Assembly: GCA_038496675.1 (NCBI GenBank) | Contig: CM076652.1 | Span: 3,107,684 to 3,171,683, forward strand | Source of the DNA: Rachycentron canadum | Taxonomy: Eukaryota; Chordata; Actinopteri; Carangiformes; Rachycentridae | Direction of reading: 5' to 3' | Length of the DNA: 64,000 bases | Shown: positions 24,149 through 35,500 of the stretch, in pieces | Layout of the letters: each line of letters begins with the position of its first letter | Position numbering within the stretch: position 1 is the first letter of the stretch | Made by a program: the position numbers and the translations under genes | Notes under the pieces: generated by a model | Databases searched by the model: none | Told to the model about the DNA's origin: nothing | What the model saw: only the letters and a program-made list of their open reading frames with translations

Positions 24149-25011
24149 CAGATAGAGAGAGAGAGAGAGAGAGAGGGAGACAGATAGAGAGAGAGAGAGA
24201 CAGAGAGAGAGAGGGAGACAGAGAGAGAGAGAGAGACAGAGAGAGAGGGAGACAGACAGAGATAGAGAGAGAGAAAGAGAAAGAGAGAGAGAGGGAGACA
24301 GAGAGAGAGAGAGAGAGAGAGTGAGACAGACAGAGAGAGACAGACAGACAGGCAGATAGAGAGACAGACAGACAGGTATTGGTCATATTGGTGATTATTG
24401 ATTATCCATGTGTTTCAGGCAGCTCCAGTCTGCAGGTTTGCTTCGCAGGAGGCAGCTGGGAGACATCGAGTTCTCCAACAGATACGCTGAGTTCCTGCGA
24501 TCTAAAGCCAAACACAGCTCCATCTGCGCCTTCCTGCGCCGCATGCAGGGCGTGAAGAAGAGGTGACACCTGCTGACGAAGCTGGTCACACAGTTCACCA
24601 CAGTTCACCACTGATTAGGAGTCACGTGATCAGTCCTCAGCGCTGCTCTGATGGGTGGAGGCTGTACCTCCTAAAATCAGTCCGAATTCTTCCACACAGT
24701 TTTCCAGTAAAATGAAATGATGCATTAATGTATTACATCACTGTTTCTTACCAATGAGAGTCAGTTTTCTCCTAAAAACATAAAACATTGAAGCAGAATT
24801 TGTTCATTAAAAAAATGTTGGATTGACCCAAAAACCAAACCTATTAGAATATGTCATTTAACCTTATTTGATTATTTACAAACACAGGTACATGTCATAT
24901 ATTTGTGTTTTTGTCCACAGCGGGGTGGGAGGAGACGTGGAGAGGGTGAACCTGCTGCTGAGACAGTACATGTGTCCGTCCGTCTTCGACAGCTGGCCGA
25001 CCGAGCTTTAA
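23286..25011 (+). CDS. sct: Secretin-like peptide hormone precursor (diverged)
   Basis: Coding exons 23286-23362, 23692-23790, 24419-24562, 24921-25011 join in phase to 136 residues. Residues 1-23 are a signal peptide (VFLLSALLHLTTA). A short acidic propeptide follows, then a tribasic site RRR at 68-70. The next exon-encoded segment aligns to the secretin/VIP/PACAP family: counting Leu72 as position 1 it has D3, F6, S7, N8, Y10, then A18, I23, F26 and L27, like the family D-x-x-F-T-D-x-Y pattern. The canonical His1 is absent, a Cys sits at position 24, and the dibasic KK (105-106) is preceded by Val, not an amidation Gly. The tail contains CPSVFDSW; mammalian secretin precursors also have a C-P-S in this region. 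The gene lies directly upstream of cdhr5 in the same orientation, as human SCT does. Family assignment is inference from weak sequence similarity plus position; another secreted peptide is possible. Confidence 0.55.
23950..24375 (+). repeat. Long purine (GA/GACA)n tract
   Basis: About 425 bp of GAGA, GACA and GATA units in intron 3 of the secretin-like gene. The plus strand is nearly all purine. It creates a false 199-codon Ser-Leu frame on the minus strand. Confidence 0.95.
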
Positions 25012-25020
25012 ACGACACAC

Positions 25021-25021
25021 A

Positions 25022-25056
<35 letters not shown>
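25021..25056 (+). repeat. (GA)n in the 3' UTR of the peptide gene
   Basis: Short GA microsatellite ten bases after the stop codon. Confidence 0.9.
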
Positions 25057-25057
<1 letters not shown>

Positions 25058-25097
25058 AATCTGAAGTGAGGAGGACAAACTTGTTACCAATGTTCTG

Positions 25098-25103
25098 AAT
25101 AAA
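25098..25103 (+). terminator. sct: Poly(A) signal AATAAA of the secretin-like gene
   Basis: AATAAA 87 bases after the stop codon, giving a compact 3' UTR typical of peptide hormone genes. This supports the gene model. Confidence 0.7.
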
Positions 25104-26425
25104 GCTCTTTATACGCAGCTGTTATCAAACTTAATGTGGAAACACGGACGTCTTTGTTATTAAAAGAGGTTTAATGAGGTACTTTAGGTGTTTACTGTGT
25201 TTGATCAGTGGATATTAACGAGGATTAATAATGAGTCAGTTGTGTCAGTGACAACATTTGCCCTGAAGGTGGCGCTACATTAAAGGTCAAAGGGCCATTA
25301 AAAGGTTGGTGAAACTGTTCATAAGGTCAAAGGTACATCAATTAACTCCACATTAAAATAGGTTAAACCTCAGAAACTAGTTCTTCCACAGAGCTATTAC
25401 TAAATATTAAATATAAGACTTGTGGCCTAACACATCTGGCCCATGTACTTCCACATCTGGGCCGATTACAGGTGTTATCCTCAGGCTGGATGATGGAGAG
25501 AAGCATCTGACAATCATGCCGTATATGGGCCAGATTCGGGCCGTGGACCCAGGTGTATACTGGACCAGAGGAGAACGAGCATGAGGCCCGAATACGCACC
25601 AGATTTATTTTTGCAAACACTAAATTTGTTGCTACTATATGACCCTTTAAAGGGATAACATGGACTATGGTTGACATATGAATATTCGTTAAATGATGCT
25701 GTTTAAATTATAATTTACAAAAAAATAACCTGTATGAACGATTCTTATGCTGGCACATATTTCTCCATGTATACAGGCAATAGATAAAACAAATATATGC
25801 ATTTACAAAAAATCTTAAGGGCCCCAAAAACAAACTTTTGGAAGGTGTGCAAATAATTATTTATTTGTGTATGTAATTCTATGGTGAATCCTGTTTCCTG
25901 TCAGCTGATTTACACATTAGGCTGCTAACAATTTCATTTCCTAAGATACAGCCTAAGTTATAATGATGCAACTTAAAATATTTAATATATTTTCAGAAAT
26001 TTTGAAATATACGGTGAATATTAATATCTTCTCTTGAATTCCTTCAAATCTTCCTGCGTCTTGCGTTTACTGAGCTAATAAATCAAGGGAGAAGTAGGAA
26101 CATTTTCACATAGACTTCAATACAATATGACATATCTGTGGTGAAGCTCCTGACCTTTACCTGCAGAATTTCATGTTCATGTTGCATGAATAAGCAGATG
26201 TGCTTCCATTTAGGTATTTTTATAATTATTATGCAACTATTTTATTATATGAAGGCTTCAAATGATATAAAACCTATTCAATACTAATATAATTTTTTTT
26301 CCTTTTCCATTAAACATGTCACAATGATATGTCTATATGGGCCAAATCAGTTAAAGGAAAGTTCAAACAGTCGGTCACAAAAACAGATCTTGTATGACTT
26401 CCCAGCAAATAGACGTGTTTGTTAT
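25104..26425. other. Intergenic between the peptide gene and cdhr5
   Basis: About 1.3 kb, AT-rich, with a family A fragment at 26065-26131. Motifs like CTGGCCCAT and TATGGGCCA recur at 25436, 25524 and 26337, suggesting another dispersed repeat. No coding exon seen. Confidence 0.5.
26065..26131 (+). repeat. Interspersed repeat family A fragment
   Basis: Contains TTTACTGAGCTAATAAATCA and AGACTTCAATACAATATGA from the middle of family A. Confidence 0.8.
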
Positions 26426-26428
26426 GTT

Positions 26429-26476
26429 TTTATGGCGGGGAAAAGTCCACTGCCGCCATAAAGCTGAGCAGATAAG
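26429..26476 (+). promoter_or_regulatory. cdhr5: cdhr5 proximal promoter: CDX, HNF4 and GATA-like sites
   Basis: Two exact TTTATGG CDX-type motifs (26429-26435 forward, 26456-26462 reverse) flank AAAAGTCCA (26441-26449), one base from the HNF4 half of CAAAGTCCA. An AGATAAG GATA-type site follows at 26470-26476. All lie within 95 bp of the cdhr5 ATG. The CATAAAG at 26457 may also act as the TATA element. The factor set matches what is known for enterocyte brush-border genes; binding is inferred. Confidence 0.45.
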
Positions 26477-26521
26477 CAGAGAGCAGAGACAGCTGATGAT
26501 CAGTTCAGACAGGACAGAGAC

Positions 26522-29500
26522 ATGGACGGACTTCATCCACGCTCCACCGTGAGGACGACCCTCAGCTTTCTGCTCCTGATCCTCATCCAAACGCCCGGCG
26601 TGGCCGTCGCACAGGGTAGGGACTGAACTGATGGCGTCTCCTCACAGAAAATCAGGGGCTCAGTAACGTCTGCTGGTACAAACTGACCAGTTCTAGCTGT
26701 GTAAATACAGATAAATATCGTCAAGGTGGATTAAAAGCAGAGGACGAGCTCAGACGACTGAAAAAGGAAATACTTTGATATTAAAATAGGGCAGTGAGTG
26801 GAAACTATGAGCCTGGAGGGGTGGAAACAGGTTCTTCAAGTGCTGATGTTCAAAGTCCAAATTATAATTATTCAGTTGATTTGTGGTTTTATTCAAATCA
26901 ACTCTGAAATTCTCAAGTACTTGGCAGACGGTATGATGAACATAATAAATTTTATAACACACTATGAGGTAGTTTTAAGCAGATAAAAGTGCTGACTGTG
27001 TATTTGTTGGCAACAATACTGAAGGACAATGTATAAAGAGATAATGACAATAAAGTAAAAGGTGAAATTATGTAAAAATATAGGATAAGTTGTAATTGTT
27101 GACAAGTATAGCAAATGAATAACCTTTAAAATTGCCCCATCATCTGATTACACATTATTATGTGTTATAAACCATTTAACGCGTTTATTTGTAATTTTGT
27201 TGCATGAAGCCGAACAATAAAATAATCACTGGTTCTTCTTGGTATTTTAATGTAGTGCAGTGGAAGAAAACCAGACTAAACTGCATTTTAATGGAAAGGA
27301 GAAATAAATTCTAATGAATTATTTTTATAAAAAGTTGGGTAGACAATTAGGGAAGTTAGGGGAAAGAAAAAAATGTTAATATTGTATAAACTTTAAGTTC
27401 TGTGAAGCTGCTGGTCGAGGCTGAGTCTGGTTCTGTTTGAGGTTTCTGCTTTTTCTGGCCACTGTCACCGAGTGCTGGGTGGGAATTGTTGGGTCTCTGT
27501 TATCAATATGATAAAGAGTCAGTCTAAACCTGCTCTGTTTGAAAGGTGTATTGACTTCTGTTGTGATTCGGTGCCACATAAATTAAAAAAAAAGACGAAT
27601 TAATAAAGTCACTGGTCAGAAAATGCCTGAGCAGAAAAACGCTGCTGGGGTTTCGACGACAGTTTGAAAAGGTAAAGGTCTCAGAGGTTTATGTTGTTTC
27701 TTCAACTCGTTGGCAAAGGGCAATGCTCATTTCCGCCCAGAATTATTTCCCCACCAATTACACAGGGTGTATACTTTATTTGAATTTTACAAAACTGGAA
27801 TTTAACTGTAACTAAATTTGTGTATTTTTGATTTAATGGCTGTTAAAGTTGAATAAATGAGCACAGAGGAAAGTAAACATGGACTGTCTATAAAAGTGGA
27901 CATAGTCTGCGTCTCAAGTGTCTCAAGTGTCTGAGACCTACATGACCATCAGGGGCGGCTCACAATAGTTTTTAAGTTTGGGTTCAATGCCTGTTCAGAT
28001 TAATAATACAAGATAGAACAACAAAGGAAAACAACAAGTCTAACTAAGAACTATAGAAGAAGTAATACTTTTCTTTTGTACTATTTTAATGCTAATAATG
28101 GTTTTTTGTAAATTATAGTATAACTCCTCACCTCCTGGTATTAACTTGTAAGTTCACTCCATTAAAACTGTGTTTAAATTTACACACGATGCAAATTCAA
28201 ATTCCCCATTTTATAAAAGTAGGAAGCCTCCTATTTCAACACTTTCTCCTGTTGTCTTGATGATGAATTGATTGTGACAGTTGTGTTGTTCTTCTCTCCC
28301 AGGAGTCTGTGCTGGTCCTCCGTCTGTGGAGTTTCCAGAAAACAACGCAGTGGGTGAAGTTGTAGCAGTTATCACTGTCGAACCCGGGGTGACCCTTGAA
28401 TTCAGCCCGTCGATGGAAAACCCCAACCCGTTCGCGCTCCAAGCAAACCAGCTGACAGCTGCGAAGGTGTTTGACTATGAGGTACTACAGGTCATGATTA
28501 ACAGAGCCAACGAGAGCCAAAAAAACACACTCCAGTCTAGATGCTAAAAAACCCTGATTGTTGAGTATGAACTTTGTTGTTTTCCAGACTGAGAAAACTC
28601 ACATAGCCAGGATCACCTGCACTGATCCAACTACAAACCTCAAGGTAAAACTTCATACATGTTAAACTGAGATGAAAATCTGCACTATACCAATTTAGAT
28701 TTGGAATTTTTTTAACTTTTAACTTTTTTAACTAATAGTTTGTTCACATTTTTAAAAATGACAGAATGAGGTGTTGTTAGGCAGCATGGAGATAGACTGA
28801 CTGTATTCATGAGCGAGGCATTGTCCTACAAAGCTTGAAGAGGTGTACAGGTTTTTGCTGAGGTTCTGCAGGTACCTCGGGGGGTTCTCTAAGGGCTTGA
28901 GGTTTTCAAGGGTGTTCGAACAAGTTGCACAGCTTCTAGGATGTTTTCCAGGTCCTTGAGGAGGTTCTACAGATGCCTGAGGAAAGTGTATATGTTCTTG
29001 AAGAGGTTGCAGTGGTCCTTCAGGAGGTTTTAGAGGGTCTTGGGGAGGTTGTAGAAGTTCTTGAGAATGTAAGGGCACTGGGAGGATTGTACAGGGACTA
29101 CAGGTTTTGAAAATGGTTCTCCAGGAGCAGGAAGAGGTTCTACATGTCGCTCAGAAGGTTGTACAGACTTTCCATGTGCTTAAGGATGTTTTACAGGTTC
29201 TTCAGGAGGTTCTTGAAGAGACTGTAAAGGTTTTCCATGCACTTAGAGGAGGTTGTAAAGGTTATTGGAGGCACTATAGAGGTTCTTGCCAAGAGTATCC
29301 AGGTGCTTGAAGAGGTTCTGCAGGTCACCAAGAAGGTTGTACAGGTTCTCCATGTGCTTAAAGAGTTTTTGCAGGTGGGTTATCTGTGCTTGAGTAGGTT
29401 GTAAAGCTTTTACAGGACTTTGTACATGTTGTTGTAGAGGCTGTACAGGTTTTTGTTGAGGTCCTCCAGGGGCTTGAGGAGGTTCTACGAGGTTCTCTGT

Positions 29501-32500
29501 GCTTAGGTTGTAAGCGACGTTTAAGGAGGTCTTCCATGCACTTGGAGGATGGTTGTACAGGTTCTTGCCAACAATCTCAATGTGCTTGAGGTGATAGTAC
29601 AGGTTCTTGAGGAGGTTCTACAAGTGCCTGAGGTTTATGAAAAAGGTTAAACTAGTGAGTGGGGAGGTTTTCTAGATACTTGCTGCAGTTTTACAGGTTT
29701 TTTCAAAGGTTGTGGAGGTTCGTGGTGAAGTTTTAGCCTTTCTGGTGCTAAATAAGGATCATGTGATACTGTTTCTCAGTGTCAGGCTTTTTGTGGAGCT
29801 TAAAAAAAAACAGGGGTCAGAATTCAGTATCTTTGATTTATTTCATCATTTTAATTCTTAACATCATAAAAGTTGTAATAAAGAATAAGACAATATCATC
29901 ATTGTGTCTCATTGTTTCCAGGTGAACATCATCATTGTGGTAGCTTTGGTCAATAAGAACGATAACCCTCCATTCTTTAATGAGAACCCCTACCGTGTCA
30001 GTGTCCCCGAGGTAAGTCTGATAAATACCTTCAGTTAAACAGGAATTATCGTTTAAAATTGTAAGGTTCGTGTGTTTGTTTTCTCTGTTATTTTGTTAAC
30101 ACTTTACTATCGTAGATCTGATTTTTCGTTAAAAACAACATATTTTTTGTACCTTTGTGTCCCAGCTGTCTCCTGTAGGAACAACCGTGGGTAACTTTGC
30201 TGCCGTAGACTTAGACCAACTCAATCAGCTCTACTACACACTGACATCTGAATCTGTAAGACATCGAGTTCAACTTGTCTTTTGTTAGGATGTCCAGCTT
30301 GCGTTTAGCCTAGCTTAGCACACAGACAAGGCAAATCTAAACTGTTTTTAATGTTGGGTTTAATTTCTGCAGGACAACTTTGAACTGATGTCACCTACCA
30401 TCCCCAGCATCCTCATTAAGACGCCTCTCAACTATGACAAAGTCAAAAATGTCTCTCTGGTGTTGTTCGTTCAGGTGAGTCCTGCTCACTGCTGGTTCTT
30501 AACACGATCTCTTTCCTCCATCTCAACAAAAACAAGCCTCACTCTCAGTCAGGTATATTCTCCTGAGTCGTTCAGACATCAAATCAAACGAAGATGGGGC
30601 GTCTATATGGCACAAGGTTGAGCCACAAATTGGAGGGTTTGATCCCCAGCTCCTTCTGTCCACATATGAAGTGTCAAACTAAGCAGTAAGAGTGTGGTTT
30701 TTGGGGAAGAGCTGTTCTTTATTTGGATAAGAGCCTCTCCATCACTTTATTATTATAAATGATGGGCTCAAACATGGAAAAAGAATTGAATAATTCAACA
30801 GAAATGTTGGAACAGTTTGGTCGTTTCACGTGAGAGATTTTGTGTTGCATTTTTTGGTTTTGTTAGAGCTCTTCTCACTGATTTTGAGTGGGAAATAATC
30901 ATTTTAAAAAGGTGGCGTTTCCATCCACCAAACAGGATTTCAATGAAAATTTAATGACGATTGTGCTATTGTGTGCATTTGTGTGAGTTTTTCCTCGTTT
31001 TTATTTTCTAACCAATATTTTACCTTTAAAACTTTGATTGTTCTAGATTTAGTCGAGAATATTTAATGTTAAAAAGGAAGAAAATTGAAAAGCTTTAATC
31101 TATTTAACGTTAATCCTGTCAAACTAGCGTCGGCCCAGTTTTTCAAACCTCTCCTGACTGAATCTGCATCGTACTGAAATAATCAGTTTCTAGTTGCCTT
31201 TTGTATTTTTTTCCAGGACACACCGTTGGCAACAACAGATGGCAGATCTTCGTTTACCACCAACACCACCATCATAGTCTCCATCTTGGACAGCGACAAC
31301 AGGCCACCGTGGTTCCAGCCCTGCACCATTCATGAGGTCGGGGGGGCTTCGGTCTGCCAGAGCGCTGGCTACACCAGCAAGGTCAACTTAAATGAACAAA
31401 AGGTGTGGATCTACAAAGTCTAGCACAGATACTGAACCCTAACCCAGTGTGGTGAAAGCTCAACACAGCAATTTCAGAAAACGCACGCATATAGATTAAG
31501 ATGAAGTGTCAATTTGACAAGACAATCGCAAAAATTTAGATACACAAACAACAAATTTGTTCATGTTCATCACTTTTAAGAGTCCCCTGGAAACCTCTGA
31601 TAGCGTTTCATAAGACGTTGTTGTGCAGAGTTTCTGTGTTTGACTGTATTTCCTCTGTTGTACACGTTAGGTCAGCGAACACCACTGAGTTTTCAAAGCC
31701 ACTATCAAAAAATGACTGAAGTGCAACAAGAGCTAGAGAAAGAGTTTAAAATCTTTGACGCCCTTATCAATCGCTATGTAAAGGCTGCATATGACACATT
31801 GTCAGTCAGTTAACAGATGCTGTTAGACAATCTCACAGACTGTGGCCTTAATGCAGCCTCTGAATTTTGTTTTCACCCATGTTAGACACATGATGATGAT
31901 GATGATGATGATGATGATAGAAGTGCTTTCTCCTATGCAGACCGGAGTGTTACCACTGAAACCAGGACCACTTCACGCTATTGACGGAGACTCTGGGATA
32001 AATGAAGAAATAACGTACTCGATTCTGAGCGGTGAGCAGCTCAGACTATAGCAAACAAGAAGTGGCTTGTTTTCCAGCCTGACGTCTACAAGCTGTTGAT
32101 TATTGGAAGGTAGAAGCAGCTGAGTTTGTTTGTGTTTTAGGAAATAATGAGGCTATGTTTGAGATCAACGCCAGCACGGGGAGCATCAGGATGCTGAAGC
32201 CGGCCAGCAAGTTGGAGGCAATCATTCTGACAGTGATGGTAAAAGCTAAACTTTCACATGCTTTTATCCAGTGTTTCTTCTTCAAGGCTTTACTTCTCCG
32301 TGTCTGTTGTTGCCAAAACGGCCCTTTGGGTTTGTAGTAGAGCGAACTGAGTAGAACAACCTGTTATAAAGTCCCAAATTAAATTATGCTTTTTCTGAGT
32401 CTCCCCCTTCTTTTAGCGTGTTATAGAGTCAAAAAGCTCAAAGTTCCCCCTAAAGGCCTCGTGGGGGTCCAGACCTTACTTACCACCTGTAAGATCCCCT

Positions 32501-35500
32501 GCAAGCTTGGCTTGTCTCCACACAATGCACTGAAAGTTACTACTTACAATGAAGAGCTTTCTTTAGTTTTGTAGCTGAAAAGACACTGCGTTCTGTTACT
32601 GTTCACTGATGACATGCGATTGTTTTTGTTTTTTATTTGTCAAAGTGTAAGTTTGGGGAGAATGAAGCATCTGATTGAACAAATCTTTTATATGGACAAT
32701 AAAGTTAATCTGGAGTTGGGCCGGCAACCTGAGTGCAGTATTTTACAGTTCAGTGTGTGGTTCCTCTCCCAGGCTGCCCAGAAGAGGAGTAGTTACCAGT
32801 TTTCCACCACCACTGTCACAATCAGTGTCCAGAAGAAGAGCCTCCAACCTCCAAAGTTTCAGAGGCCTCTGTACCAAGCCGTCATCAATGGAGTGGGCAC
32901 CATGGCTCTGGACCAGAGGAACACGGACCAGCCGCTGCAAATCCTCGCCACGGACGATGACTACACAACCACTGGGGTAAAACACTGGCACTAATTCAGT
33001 CAAAGTGTTCCAGTTTTCTCTCTACATGACGTGCAGCACTAACCTTTTAATTTCCATTCAAACAGGGTCTAAATCCCTACATCGACTACTCCATTGTCGG
33101 GAACAGTGATTTCTCCATCATTAATGGCTTCTTATACATGACTAAACATCTCTCAGATGCCACATTATCCTTGCAAGTGAGTTTACAAATCTAATAAAAG
33201 TTCAGGTGAGTGATTGGCAGGTTAGCTTCTTATTAAGTGCTTGACCTCATCCTAACACATTCAGGTGGTGGCAAAAGACACGTCTAACGATGAATCAGCT
33301 GTGGCTCAGCTCTCGGTGGAGGTGAAAACAGGTAGGACCCAAACCTTCACGGAGGCCTCAGCTAAAAACAGCTAATCACTGCATGACCATGAAATATGTG
33401 CTAACACGAGGGCCCGAATGAAGAGCATGTGGTTTGTAATAGTGAGGTGATAAGCTCCTCAACTCTTCTGTCCATAAGACTGAAGCATCAGGTGAAACCT
33501 GAAGAACCAGGATGTAAATTTAGAACATGAGCATTTCCTTTTACGTGAGACTGACACAAAGTCTGACTGTTCCCTGTCAATTGAGCCATCTTTTTGATTT
33601 GTGCACACACAGTCACACAATCCTGTGGTTGGTCTGCTTGGATGTCACCACAAACCTCAGTACAGTTCATTAGGATGTGGACAAAGACCTTTTCTTCAAG
33701 TTTTGGTGCAGTTGCTTGGCAGCACTTTGATCAGCAGTTAGTTAAAACCAAATTGTGTTGAAGACACATCTGCATGAGTTGAGCATCTTTCAATGACTCC
33801 ACATCATAAATGTTTACAGACAGGAAGAATAACTGAACAGTTGAAGTTCCTGGTCAGGTTTAAGGCCAATTCAATGGTCTCAGTTTTAAAACTGTGAGAA
33901 CCAATGTTTCAGTCAGAGGAGGATGAAAACTGTTTTCTTCTTGCATGTGAAAAAGTGATACTAGTGGCAGAAAAGAAGCATTACAACAACCTAGTGCACA
34001 AGAAGCTCTCTGGGGAAGGATTCCTGCTCGTGTGGCCCTGGTCCGTTTTTTATTGATCAAATTCAGATTGAACCTTTTCCATTTTCTGCTCCAGTTCTAC
34101 AAACATCCCAAATAATACAAATTGTTTTTTCACTACTTCATCAGTTAATACCACCTTGTTATTTTCAGTAAAACTTCTCTTCTTGGTCTTTTTGTGTTGC
34201 TCCATGTTGACAGTGACAGTAAGGTTGAATTCCCAAACACTGTCGGTATTAATTTTGATAGCGACAGAGCCTTTCCAAAGGTCAGTGACAGCTGATCTAT
34301 ACTGTTTTATTTATTCTCTATAGTGTGAAGTTCCTCACTGTTGATAGTGTGCAACTATGTGCATACAATATGTAAATTCAGTATTTTTTGTGTATACTGG
34401 TAGTCAAACATCTGTGGAAAACAGGAACTCCTTAAGCAAGATAGCTCGGGTCTAAGCTTTTCTGGTCCACTGGCTTTTCTGTGGCCAATTTTAGAAAAAC
34501 CCTCTAGCAACAAGGTTTGCACAGACTGACTCGGTGTCTCATCTGCAAACCATTATCCTTCAAAGTGTGCTCTCCTCCCAGGTCCCACCACCACCACCAG
34601 TTTGCCCCTGAACACTACAGTCATAAAGACCACAACCTCCACAGGGTTATCCACCACCAACAGCAAGACAACTGAAGTTATCGTGTCCACCACGAACCCC
34701 GGTGACAGCAGCACCTCGGCGACCGTCCCCAGCTCAACCAGCAAAAGCATAACCTCCACCACAGACTCGAGTATGTCCACTGAAGGTTCAACCACTAATC
34801 CCAGTACGACCAGTGAAGGAAATGTCTCCACTACCAGCGCAACTTACCCTCTCACAGGTGGTTGCATGTTTCTCACTGTAGCTTCTCTTCTCCCTAAAGC
34901 GAAGCAGAGGCCATTTGGAAGATTTCTTGTTCTAAGTTGTGTAAGATGGCAACCAAGCCAGAGCGCAATGACCCAGCTCACGAAAAGTCAAGAGCTGTTG
35001 ACTCTCACCAGAAAAAGTGTTTTGTTGACATTCAAAGAGACCAACCACAAACAGTGACAGCAACAGTGATGCTGCCGGATTTAAGCAGACCAACCTTTAT
35101 TTCATGGTCTTTGTTCTTGCAGCGATCGCACCATCTGGCGACTTCTCGCTGGAGGACATGGTAGCTCTGGGCGCGACCCTGGGCGCCCTGCTGTTAATCT
35201 GTCTGGTGGTCATCGCGTTGCTCGTCTATCGCATGCGGAAAGGGAAAGGAGACTGGAGGAAGATCTATGAAACCAACATGTTTCGAAGCAACGTGAGTTC
35301 AAGGAGTTTGTCAGAGTGAGAGAAATGTTTTCTGAAGCTCCAGATTCATCACTATCCCTGATTTCAGATTATTGTAAACTTCACTGAAGTGATGGGCCGT
35401 AATTTAAGAAAATCTATCTTTTCCAGAGATCCAGAGATGCATTTCTACAACTACAACTATAGATCAGATTAGGAAGAAAAAGATCCTTGATCTCCTAAAC

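Noticed and set aside
23787..24386. 199-codon Ser/Leu-rich frame on the minus strand
   Set aside because: Pure translation of the GA/GACA tract inside an intron.
22388..25103. PTH/PTH2, calcitonin, MCH, urotensin or relaxin family for the small peptide gene
   Set aside because: None of their diagnostic motifs or cysteine spacings is present; the F-S-N-x-Y pattern after a basic site and the position next to cdhr5 fit the secretin family better.
28752..29310. Gln/Pro- and Val/Leu-rich frames on both strands in cdhr5 intron 3
   Set aside because: They arise from the degenerate repeat, whose period leaves frames open; no splice or family evidence.
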